This document shows, in pieces, positions 1 through 5,531 of a DNA stretch of 7,402 nucleotides. The notes under the pieces were generated by a model. That model saw only the letters and a program-made list of their open reading frames with translations. It was not told the DNA's origin and made no database searches. The stretch lies in contig CADCOF010000092.1 in NCBI GenBank assembly GCA_902802975.1, positions 1 through 7,402 of the forward strand, in the 5' to 3' direction. The position numbers were made by a program, and so were the translations under genes. Each line of letters opens with the position of its first letter. Within the stretch, counting starts at the first letter, position 1. The stretch is from an uncultured Ruminococcus sp. (GTDB taxonomy: Bacteria > Bacillota > Clostridia > Oscillospirales > Acutalibacteraceae).

Positions 1-260
1 TAGCTCCGGTTTGCACCATGTTCCCTCGCCGCTCCAAGGCGACGCAAATTTGTTGATATTGACGAACAATTCAAAATTTGCTCATTTTTAGTCATGACCT
101 ATCATTATTACACACGAGTATCACTTTCAAATTAAAGCCAATTACCATCTGACACATACAGCTGAGATCTTCTCATTCATATAGTTATTTAAGATAACTA
201 TACTATACGCACTAAAAAAAATCCAAAGGGGGGGATAATATCAGCAATATGTTTTTCGCC
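1..260. other. Non-coding stretch with no supportable gene
   Basis: No convincing coding region is seen on either strand. Bases 1-45 are visibly more GC-rich than the rest and contain a small hairpin (TCGCC at 26-30 with GGCGA at 38-42). A second dyad pairs GCAAATTT (44-51) with AAATTTGC (74-81) around a 22-base loop. An A8 tract (214-221) and a G7 tract (228-234) lie close together near the right end. Short open stretches at the left edge could be the tail of a gene outside the window, but nothing in them is recognisable. Confidence 0.5.
180..202. repeat. AT-rich inverted repeat, 9-base arms
   Basis: TATAGTTAT (180-188) and ATAACTATA (194-202) are exact reverse complements around the five-base spacer TTAAG. 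It could be a protein-binding dyad or a weak RNA hairpin. It is not followed by a T tract on either strand within the expected distance, so I do not call it a terminator. Its role is unknown. Confidence 0.4.
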
Positions 261-301
261 AAAACAAAAGAGTGGAAGAACTATAGATAGTTTTCCCACT
301 C
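261..301 (-). terminator. Intrinsic terminator of the lipoprotein-lipase operon
   Basis: Read on the minus strand, arms at 301-287 and 284-270 form a long stem of up to 15 pairs starting GAGTGG and ending CCACTC, with one G-U pair and one A-C mismatch. The loop is very short, so the innermost pairs probably open. The stem is followed at once by TTTTGTTTT (269-261). It lies 20 bases after the lipase stop codon, the expected place for the end of the operon. Confidence 0.88.
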
Positions 302-320
302 GTATATTTGATTATTATAA

Positions 321-2123
321 CTATGACTGATATGATGAAATAGTACTAGTCAATTGTTGATACTCAGAGAAAACAGAAGAATAACATGTCTTAACACTTT
401 GCAAGTTCTGAGAAATATGATCAATAACAAGTTTCTGCTGATCTAAAGGAGTAAGCAGATTATTCTCACATGAATTGATAAACTTACGTCCGGCAGGCGT
501 ATCAAATCCCGCCTTCAAATCATTGAGCATTCCTTCAATGTCATTGCGAAGAGTCTGAAGACGCTGACTCAGACCATCCAAATCTGATGCAGCCTTAACA
601 ATAGCACCATCATCGATTACTACATCCGCAGAATTTCTGCCATCGAACAAATTCGACATAATACTCTGTATCGCCCCGGAGACTAAGGAGCCGGCACCGC
701 CATGACCGCCATGACCGCCGCCTGATGATGAAGACGATGAATTTCTGCCTCCTGTAACAAAATCAACGAGCTTGTTATAATTATCCTTTACGCCTTCACA
801 GAAACTCTTTCCGGCTTCAAGTACACCATTGCCAAAGTCTTTGATTGCCTCTTTGCCCTTCTGAATCTTATCCGAAACCCAGTTATGTACAGTATCCAAA
901 ACAGCTTTTGCACCCGGAATAGCCTTATCCCTCACTGCGCTAACAACAGCAGCTGTAACATGTCCAATAAACTGACCTGCAGAGGAATTCTTGAGGCTTT
1001 CGAGCCAAGCTGCCATCTTTTCTTTGAACAGCGGTACTCCTACGTTTTTTATAAGACCGGGAATTTGCTTTATAGTTTCCAGTATTTCGGAAGGATTACA
1101 TACCTCTCCATTCAAGCCATATTTATACCCCTTTTCTCCGGCATCAGCAGGCATAAAAAACTCCAATGCTGACATTACAGTATGACAAATGGCGGCACGT
1201 TCCTTAGGATCTTTTTTCATTATTTCAGCACTCAATGCAGCTGCTATGAGCGCAAGTCCTTTTTGCTCTGTCGTAGTAGGAAGAAAACCTCCATTTTTAT
1301 AATCAAACAAATTGCCAATTGTTCCGTCGCCTTCATCTTTTGTAAATAACGCATGGGCGTTATAAAAATCGCCGCGGTCTGTCTTTATATATACTGTGTG
1401 GTCATCCGGAATAACTTTATCGCCAAGAACATTTACATAATCCTGATCACCGGAAATAGAATACATTTTTTGTCTTTGTTCTTCATAAAGCTCTGGACCC
1501 AGTTCACTCTTGAAATACTCCTGAGCCTCAGGAGAAAAACCTTGTCCATCATATGATACAACTTTGTCTACCAAAGCTGCATTTTTAGATGCAAAAGCTA
1601 CATACTGTGAAAAATTACCGCCCTTTGAATGACCCGTAGTAATAACATTACACGACTCGTCAATGTCCATCGTTCTCACTACATAGTCAAAATAAGATGC
1701 TGCTTCTACCTGATATTTAGAGTACGGTGATGCAAGACCATCGCCGTTGTCGTACCAGCGACCCTCACCGGTTCCTCGAAATGCAACATAAACATCACTT
1801 GGATGCTTTGAATTTCCGCTGTAAAAAGCTGCACCTTTTGCACCATCATACACTGTATCGCTGTCGCTGCTTGACTGCAGTTTTAAATCCCACACAGGTG
1901 CTGTACTATTATTTTTATAATAAGCTTCAAGATTAGCCAGTGCCAATTTACCACCATCTGATTTTGGAGGATTATTCTTTCTCATATCGTCAATTATCTG
2001 ACCGACAGTATATCCATTATAGCCATCCAGATTATCCGTATACATTAACGTATCTAACATCATGGATGTAGTTGCTTCTTTACCTTCACCATCTATGCTA
2101 TTAAGCAAGTTAGCATCTGCCAT
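321..2123 (-). CDS. Mbeg1-like (DUF2974) lipase with C-terminal WXG100/LXG-like domain; probable type VII secreted toxin
   Basis: This 600-residue protein has no signal peptide or membrane anchor at its start. Residues about 80-260 match the Mbeg1-like alpha/beta-hydrolase family: a VYVAFRGTGE segment (111-120), the nucleophile motif GHSKGG with Ser166, a likely acid in GDQDYV (Asp226 or Asp228) and a likely catalytic His257 in NAHALF. Residues 345-460 look helical. Residues 459-479 are a Ser6/Gly/His linker. Residues 505-600 form two helices joined by a turn (FDTPAG, 540-545) like the WxG turn of WXG100 proteins. An N-terminal enzyme with a C-terminal secretion-type domain is the reverse of classical LXG toxins and matches S. 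aureus TslA, a type VII secreted phospholipase A. The start is set by GGAGG at 2133-2137, nine bases upstream and inside the end of the lipoprotein gene, so the two are translationally linked. The enzyme fold is fairly certain; toxin role and secretion route are inferred. Confidence 0.85.
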   Translation of the reverse strand: MADANLLNSIDGEGKEATTSMMLDTLMYTDNLDGYNGYTVGQIIDDMRKNNPPKSDGGKLALANLEAYYKNNSTAPVWDLKLQSSSDSDTVYDGAKGAAFYSGNSKHPSDVYVAFRGTGEGRWYDNGDGLASPYSKYQVEAASYFDYVVRTMDIDESCNVITTGHSKGGNFSQYVAFASKNAALVDKVVSYDGQGFSPEAQEYFKSELGPELYEEQRQKMYSISGDQDYVNVLGDKVIPDDHTVYIKTDRGDFYNAHALFTKDEGDGTIGNLFDYKNGGFLPTTTEQKGLALIAAALSAEIMKKDPKERAAICHTVMSALEFFMPADAGEKGYKYGLNGEVCNPSEILETIKQIPGLIKNVGVPLFKEKMAAWLESLKNSSAGQFIGHVTAAVVSAVRDKAIPGAKAVLDTVHNWVSDKIQKGKEAIKDFGNGVLEAGKSFCEGVKDNYNKLVDFVTGGRNSSSSSSGGGHGGHGGAGSLVSGAIQSIMSNLFDGRNSADVVIDDGAIVKAASDLDGLSQRLQTLRNDIEGMLNDLKAGFDTPAGRKFINSCENNLLTPLDQQKLVIDHISQNLQSVKTCYSSVFSEYQQLTSTISSYQS

Positions 2124-2129
2124 AACTTT

Positions 2130-2849
2130 TTACCTCCACGTTTCCACACAATTACTAAAATCATTATCCAGCATAAACTTACCTGCCACACTGTAACATG
2201 ATGAACCATACTGCATAAGGTCTACATGAGTCTTGATATTATTATAAGCATCGGCATCAGACATATAATACACATCGCAAATGCATGCAAAACGGTTATC
2301 AATACATTTCTGTTCCAGTTTTTTCAGTTCATTTTCTTTATCCGAATCAGAATGATCAGTCGGCAAAAGAACCTCAAACCAAATATGAGAACCTCTTTTT
2401 GCGCAAAACTCTTCGAAAGAGGTTGTACCGTCAAACTCATCAGGCTGCACACCGGAACCAGTGACCTCACACACAACCCTACACTCACCATACACTTCCG
2501 ATGCAAATTGTTCTGCTGCTGCCTTCGTTTGCTCATGATATTTCACACAAAGGAAATTGTCATGAAAAACCAAGCTTTCACCATTATTAAGACGCTCTTC
2601 CATTACCAATATCTTTTTTCCCGGATACTCCGGGCACTGTACATAAATCTCCAAAACTGCCGATGTCAGTTCATTGATTCCGTTATCATCAATTAACGTA
2701 AACTCACGTCCATATTTTTCTTTCATATAAGAAAGACAATCGGAAACAGATAATTTGTTTTTTTGCATACAACCGGTCACTCCTGTCACTATCATGATAC
2801 AGCCTAAAACTGCCATGCCCAAAGATTTGATTATTTTACCGTTTTTCAT
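2130..2849 (-). CDS. Predicted lipoprotein, candidate immunity protein for the downstream lipase
   Basis: This 239-residue protein starts with a typical lipoprotein signal peptide: basic start (Lys3, Lys5, Lys8), hydrophobic core, and the lipobox VTGC ending at Cys27. The mature protein would sit on the outer face of the cytoplasmic membrane. It contains a segment YMKEKYGREF (41-50) of a kind often seen in small clostridial lipoproteins, and 11 further cysteines, which is many. I recognise no named domain; a cystatin-like fold is possible but unproven. It is the first gene of the operon, 6 bases ahead of the lipase, from one promoter. In the TslA system the phospholipase toxin is neutralised by a membrane lipoprotein, TilA, so position, order and localisation all suggest immunity. 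Alternatively it helps export or display the lipase. GGAGG (2863-2867) lies 13 bases from the start, rather far. Confidence 0.85.
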   Translation of the reverse strand: MKNGKIIKSLGMAVLGCIMIVTGVTGCMQKNKLSVSDCLSYMKEKYGREFTLIDDNGINELTSAVLEIYVQCPEYPGKKILVMEERLNNGESLVFHDNFLCVKYHEQTKAAAEQFASEVYGECRVVCEVTGSGVQPDEFDGTTSFEEFCAKRGSHIWFEVLLPTDHSDSDKENELKKLEQKCIDNRFACICDVYYMSDADAYNNIKTHVDLMQYGSSCYSVAGKFMLDNDFSNCVETWR

Positions 2850-2898
2850 AGCCGCATTCAGTCCTCCAATACAATGAAAGCCTGTAAAATTTTATTAT

Positions 2899-2927
2899 AT
2901 TATACTAGATTCTCCAATAATTGTCAA
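2899..2927 (-). promoter_or_regulatory. Sigma-A promoter of the lipoprotein-lipase operon
   Basis: On the minus strand TTGACA (2927-2922) and TATAAT (2904-2899) are both perfect consensus hexamers with an exact 17-base spacer. Transcription should start near 2892, giving a leader of about 43 bases. A second TATAAT overlaps downstream (2899-2894). Such a match suggests strong vegetative expression unless repressed. Confidence 0.85.
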
Positions 2928-2947
2928 TGATTTTGAATCAAAAATCA
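2928..2947. promoter_or_regulatory. Dyad directly upstream of the leftward -35 box
   Basis: TGATTTT (2928-2934) and AAAATCA (2941-2947) are reverse complements around a six-base centre. The dyad abuts the -35 hexamer of the lipoprotein promoter, a usual place for a regulator to bind. In this AT-rich sequence a chance occurrence is possible; no cognate regulator is identified. Confidence 0.3.
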
Positions 2948-3073
2948 GGAATGTTTCTTTTGTGGTAATTTGTGCAATTTTTTGATAAACACCATTTTTA
3001 CATATCGACTTTACTTAATTTGTTTCAGGCAACAACTACATTGACAATATAATTGCATTTCTATATCCGGAAA

Positions 3074-3109
3074 TTTTGCAAGCAAAAATATTGTCAAAAT
3101 TTTCGAAAA
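3074..3109. promoter_or_regulatory. Two small dyads upstream of the SPFH promoter
   Basis: TTTTGC and GCAAAA (3074-3087) form a dyad with a two-base centre, and TTTTCGAAAA (3100-3109) is a perfect ten-base palindrome ending five bases before the -35 box. Either may be a regulator site, but AT-rich sequence yields such dyads by chance. Confidence 0.25.
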
Positions 3110-3113
3110 CCTA

Positions 3114-3142
3114 TTGACTTTTTGAAATCTCGATGATATAAT
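3114..3142 (+). promoter_or_regulatory. Sigma-A promoter of the SPFH-RHH operon
   Basis: TTGACT (3114-3119, one mismatch to consensus) and a perfect TATAAT (3137-3142) are separated by exactly 17 bases. Transcription should start near 3149, about 45 bases before the SPFH start codon. Confidence 0.82.
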
Positions 3143-3147
3143 TATGA

Positions 3148-3165
3148 TATCACATAGATGTGATA
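3148..3165. promoter_or_regulatory. Perfect dyad on the predicted transcription start; candidate operator
   Basis: TATCACAT (3148-3155) and ATGTGATA (3158-3165) are exact reverse complements around the two-base centre AG. The dyad covers about +1 to +17 of the SPFH promoter, where a bound repressor would block transcription. The operon's second gene encodes a ribbon-helix-helix protein, a family that often regulates its own operon by binding short dyads, so autoregulation is a reasonable inference. Confidence 0.55.
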
Positions 3166-3193
3166 ATGATTGGACATAAATGGAGGTATTTTC

Positions 3194-4216
3194 ATGAAAG
3201 AAAAAATTTTGACCGAGAAGAAAAACGGAATGACAGCGTTGATACTTATTATTCTGTCATACATAATAGCAATAGTCGCATGTATATTTGGCGACAGTAT
3301 GAGCGATACCTTGATCGGCGGTGTTCTCATTGCAGCATGTGGGATCTGGATTTCGTTCGGTTGGATACTGTTATTGGGGCTTAAAGTATTAAAGCCGCAG
3401 GAAGCACTTGTACTCACGCTGTTCGGCAAATACGTTGGCACAATTAAAGGTGACGGTTTTTACTGGGTAAACCCGTTCTGCACCGCAGTTAATCCGGCCG
3501 CTGCAACAAAACTTCGTCAGAGCAGCGATGTAGGCTCCTCAAACTCATCCGTATCTGTAACTGCCGATAATTCCACTGTTGCGGTAAGCACGCAAAATAC
3601 CGATAAGCATATTTCGCTCAAGATAATGACACTCAACAACAACATTCAGAAAATCAACGACTGCCTCGGCAACCCGATACACATTGGTATCGCTGTTATC
3701 TGGCGCGTTGTTGACACGGCTAAAGCAGTGTTTGACGTTGACAACTACAAGGAATATCTCTCACTTCAGTGCGACACTGCGCTGAGAAATATAGTTCGTC
3801 TTTACCCCTATGATGTGGCTGAAAATATCGACACAACCGGTGACGGAGTTGCGGACGAAGGCAGCCTTCGCGGCTCGAGTGACATTGTTGCAAAACGTAT
3901 TCGCGATGAAATTCAGACAAAAGTTGAAAATGCGGGCATTGAAATCATTGAGGCAAGAATCACATACCTAGCGTATGCGCCCGAGATCGCAGCCTCTATG
4001 CTCCAGCGTCAGCAGGCAAGCGCAGTTGTTGACGCGCGCAAGCTTATTGTTGACGGCGCAGTAGGAATGGTTGAGATGGCACTTGAAGAGCTGAACCGTA
4101 AGAATGTAGTTCAGCTTGACGACGAGCGTAAAGCGGCCATGGTATCAAATCTGCTTGTTGTTCTCTGCGGCAATCACGACGCACAGCCGGTTGTTAATTC
4201 AGGGAGTCTGTATTAA
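3194..4216 (+). CDS. SPFH/band-7 domain membrane protein
   Basis: This 340-residue protein has two membrane segments near its start (about 13-32 and 38-62) followed by an SPFH/band-7 domain (about 66-280). Family segments are visible: EALVLTLFGKYVGT (70-83), GFYWVNPF (88-95), LGNPI (158-162) with IAVIWRVVDTAKAVF (166-180), and an E-[VI]-x-NAGIEIIEARI-type stretch around 245-256. SPFH proteins form ring-like scaffolds that organise membrane domains and proteases. A Ser/Thr/Asn-rich insert lies at about 109-137 inside the domain. The start is the ATG at 3194 because TGGAGG (3181-3186) sits seven bases ahead of it; an in-frame TTG at 3170 has no ribosome site. The stop overlaps the next start by one base, so the RHH gene is co-translated. 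The exact cellular role is unknown. Confidence 0.9.
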   Translation: MKEKILTEKKNGMTALILIILSYIIAIVACIFGDSMSDTLIGGVLIAACGIWISFGWILLLGLKVLKPQEALVLTLFGKYVGTIKGDGFYWVNPFCTAVNPAAATKLRQSSDVGSSNSSVSVTADNSTVAVSTQNTDKHISLKIMTLNNNIQKINDCLGNPIHIGIAVIWRVVDTAKAVFDVDNYKEYLSLQCDTALRNIVRLYPYDVAENIDTTGDGVADEGSLRGSSDIVAKRIRDEIQTKVENAGIEIIEARITYLAYAPEIAASMLQRQQASAVVDARKLIVDGAVGMVEMALEELNRKNVVQLDDERKAAMVSNLLVVLCGNHDAQPVVNSGSLY

Positions 4217-4404
4217 TGGCGGCAAAAAAGCAGATCCCGCTCAGGCTCTCTGATAAACTTTACAAGGAAATCGCAGCGTGGGCGGAAGATGACTTTCGTT
4301 CGGTCAACGGGCAGATCGAATATTTACTTACCGAATGCGTAAAACAAAGGCATAAAAACGGCGGGTACGTCGGCAAAATAGCAGAAGATAACAACGCCGA
4401 ATAA
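4216..4404 (+). CDS. Arc-like ribbon-helix-helix DNA-binding protein
   Basis: This 62-residue protein has the ribbon-helix-helix layout of the Arc family: a beta-strand (KQIPLRLS, 5-12), helix A (about 13-26) and helix B (about 29-47) with the characteristic RSVNGQIEYLL (28-38), followed by a short polar tail. Such proteins bind DNA as dimers through the paired strands. Its start overlaps the SPFH stop (TAATG), and GGGAG (4202-4206) lies nine bases upstream. The pairing of an SPFH gene with a small RHH gene suggests linked function or autoregulation; the dyad at 3148-3165 is a candidate target. Such proteins are sometimes labelled HicB-like antitoxin, but no HicA toxin gene is present here. 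Two stop codons occur in tandem. Confidence 0.85.
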   Translation: MAAKKQIPLRLSDKLYKEIAAWAEDDFRSVNGQIEYLLTECVKQRHKNGGYVGKIAEDNNAE

Positions 4405-4415
4405 TAAAAACACTA

Positions 4416-4445
4416 AACTCCCATGGCAAACAAGCCACGGGAGTT
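4416..4445. terminator. Bidirectional terminator between convergent genes
   Basis: Arms 4416-4427 and 4434-4445 form a 12-position stem (CTCCC..GGC with GCC..GGGAG) with one A-C mismatch on the plus strand (G-T wobble on the minus strand) and a six-base loop. On the minus strand it is followed by TAGTGTTTTTATTATT, a fair T tract; on the plus strand the tail TTATTGTGATT is weaker. It lies 11 bases after the RHH stop and about 100 bases after the spore protein stop, so it probably serves both. Confidence 0.7.
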
Positions 4446-4545
4446 ATTGTGATTAAATATACCTTTTTAGCAAATTGTGAGAATCGGCCGCAAAATTTTT
4501 TGGCAGACCTCTGCTTGATCTGTTAATTTTGATCAGACCGGAATA

Positions 4546-4746
4546 TTATTTCATGGAAGATTCATAGCTTTCGATCATTCTTTTTACCATCTGACCTCCG
4601 ACTGATCCCGCCTGACGAGATGTCAATTCACCGTTGTAGCCTTCCTTGAGGTCAACGCCGACTTCGTTTGCACACTCCATCTTGAAACGATCCATAGCTT
4701 CTCTTGCCTCCGGAACGTTAAGCTTGTTTGTATTATTAGATGACAT
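4546..4746 (-). CDS. Alpha/beta-type small acid-soluble spore protein (SASP)
   Basis: This 66-residue protein carries the hallmarks of the alpha/beta SASP family: EVGVDL (28-33), then LTSRQAGSVGGQMVKRMI (41-58), where the family's conserved GSVGG and MVKR DNA-binding segments are seen. These proteins coat spore DNA, changing its structure and protecting it from UV and chemicals, and are degraded by the protease GPR at germination. The usual GPR site E-I-A appears here as E24-C25-A26, an uncommon residue. AAGGAG (4755-4760) lies eight bases before the ATG. The gene stands alone between converging and same-strand neighbours. Expression late in the forespore under sigma-G is expected for the family, but I could not find a convincing sigma-G promoter by eye. 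Confidence 0.95.
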   Translation of the reverse strand: MSSNNTNKLNVPEAREAMDRFKMECANEVGVDLKEGYNGELTSRQAGSVGGQMVKRMIESYESSMK

Positions 4747-4791
4747 ATCTATTTCTCCTTTTCACTAGACGTACAAATACGCGTTTTTATT

Positions 4792-4852
4792 GGCAGATGT
4801 ACCGTTTGTAACAGCATTGGCATCCCAATTACTATATCTTTGGTACGCTGCC
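4792..4852. repeat. Imperfect inverted repeat upstream of the SASP gene
   Basis: GGCAGATGTACC (4792-4803) and GGTACGCTGCC (4842-4852) are reverse complements except for one bulge and mismatch, spaced by 38 bases. It could form a long-range stem in a leader RNA of the SASP gene or be an old repeat remnant. Function unknown. Confidence 0.35.
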
Positions 4853-4855
4853 GAC

Positions 4856-4884
4856 TTTTTGCACCGCCTTTGTTGGTGCAAAAA
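4856..4884. repeat. Hairpin with 10-base arms in the VanZ-SASP spacer
   Basis: TTTTTGCACC (4856-4865) and GGTGCAAAAA (4875-4884) are exact reverse complements around a nine-base loop. On both strands the T run comes before the stem and the A run after it, so it is not a standard intrinsic terminator, though it lies about 50 bases past the VanZ stop. It may still stabilise the 3' end of that transcript. Confidence 0.45.
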
Positions 4885-4930
4885 TATTATATGTCGAAAA
4901 GGGCAGATTTAATCAAAGTAAAAATTGGTA

Positions 4931-5389
4931 TTATTGAATTTGTTTTTTATTTTTCTTCGCCAAGATAAAAATGATCAAAATAATAAGCATTGATCCACAA
5001 ATACTGCCGCTGAAATCTATCAATATATCTTTGACTTGAGGCGTGCGTTCCGGTGAAAAATACTGCAAAGTTTCATCGATCACTGGTACGCTTAACAAAA
5101 TAAATAATAACTTAAAGATCTGAGTTTTAATTTGATTTGTATATTCGTACATAGTCCATGATGTGAAGAATCCAAATACTCCGAATTCCGTAAAATGGGC
5201 AAGTTTTCGTATCATATATTCCGTAATCTCAAAAGGGAGTGGAAGTTTGTTTGTTATTTGAAGAATCAACATTAGCATTCTGCCGCTCTCCGCAGATGAA
5301 TCATCACCTGACATGCAGGATTGCGAAAAAATAAAAATTAGTATAAGCAAAGAAGCTGTCAACAGTAATTTTTTTCTCATTTTTAACAT
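4931..5389 (-). CDS. VanZ-family membrane protein
   Basis: This protein of 152 residues has about four membrane segments (about 8-24, 63-80, 90-104 and 124-144) and the family's conserved motifs: FSQS (21-24), RKLAHFTEFGVFG (61-73) and DETLQYFSPERTPQVKDILID (105-125, with Asp105, Glu106, Gln109, Arg115 and Asp121 in the usual places). VanZ itself gives low-level teicoplanin resistance, but most members are of unknown role in the envelope, and nothing here links this gene to a glycopeptide resistance cluster. AAAGGAG (5393-5399) is only three bases from the ATG at 5389, while a second in-frame ATG at 5380 gives a 149-residue protein beginning MRKKLLL with 12-base spacing; either could be the real start. 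It is divergent from the next operon. Confidence 0.9.
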   Translation of the reverse strand: MLKMRKKLLLTASLLILIFIFSQSCMSGDDSSAESGRMLMLILQITNKLPLPFEITEYMIRKLAHFTEFGVFGFFTSWTMYEYTNQIKTQIFKLLFILLSVPVIDETLQYFSPERTPQVKDILIDFSGSICGSMLIILIIFILAKKNKKQIQ

Positions 5390-5457
5390 ATTCTCCTTTG
5401 TAAAAATGCAGTGTTATGATCTTTGCAACAAAATAATCATAAATGCAATTTTAGGTA

Positions 5458-5486
5458 TTGTCAAGACTTTTTTCATAAGATATAAT
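5458..5486 (+). promoter_or_regulatory. Sigma-A promoter of the COG2426-oxidoreductase operon
   Basis: TTGTCA (5458-5463, one mismatch) and a perfect TATAAT (5481-5486) have a 17-base spacer. Transcription should begin near 5493, about 39 bases before the TTG start codon. Confidence 0.78.
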
Positions 5487-5531
5487 AATAGAATGTGTAA
5501 GGTTAAGATTTTTTTCGGGAGGTAATCATCA

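Larger units (their letters stand above)
2850..3193. other. Divergent promoter region between the lipase operon and the SPFH operon
   Basis: This 344-base AT-rich spacer has no gene. It carries a leftward sigma-A promoter near its left end and a rightward one near its right end, each entered separately. About 185 bases lie between the two -35 boxes and contain several small dyads but no recognisable RNA gene. One isolated TTGACA at 3041-3046 has no well-spaced -10 partner. Confidence 0.75.

Noticed and set aside
249..290. Short plus-strand frame (13 codons) after the G7 tract
   Set aside because: The G-rich run is 14 bases from the ATG, the frame runs into the terminator hairpin, and the peptide has no recognisable feature.
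2226..2696. 156-residue open frame on the plus strand opposite the lipoprotein gene
   Set aside because: It is a shadow of the lipoprotein gene, with no ribosome site and no recognisable domain; the minus-strand frame has a signal peptide, lipobox and promoter.
3170..3193. Upstream TTG start adding eight residues to the SPFH protein
   Set aside because: No ribosome binding site precedes it, while TGGAGG at 3181-3186 is ideally placed for the ATG at 3194.
4216..4404. HicB-type antitoxin of a toxin-antitoxin pair
   Set aside because: No HicA-like or other small toxin gene is adjacent; the partner is an SPFH membrane protein.
4503..4514. GCAGA-CC-TCTGC palindrome after the SASP stop as a terminator
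   Set aside because: The stem is short, the loop is too small, and no T tract follows on the minus strand; the hairpin at 4416-4445 is a better candidate.
4931..5389. Glycopeptide resistance gene vanZ, or a lipoprotein because of Cys25
   Set aside because: No van genes are nearby and most VanZ-like proteins are unrelated to resistance. The residues before Cys25 (FSQS) are the conserved family motif, not a lipobox.
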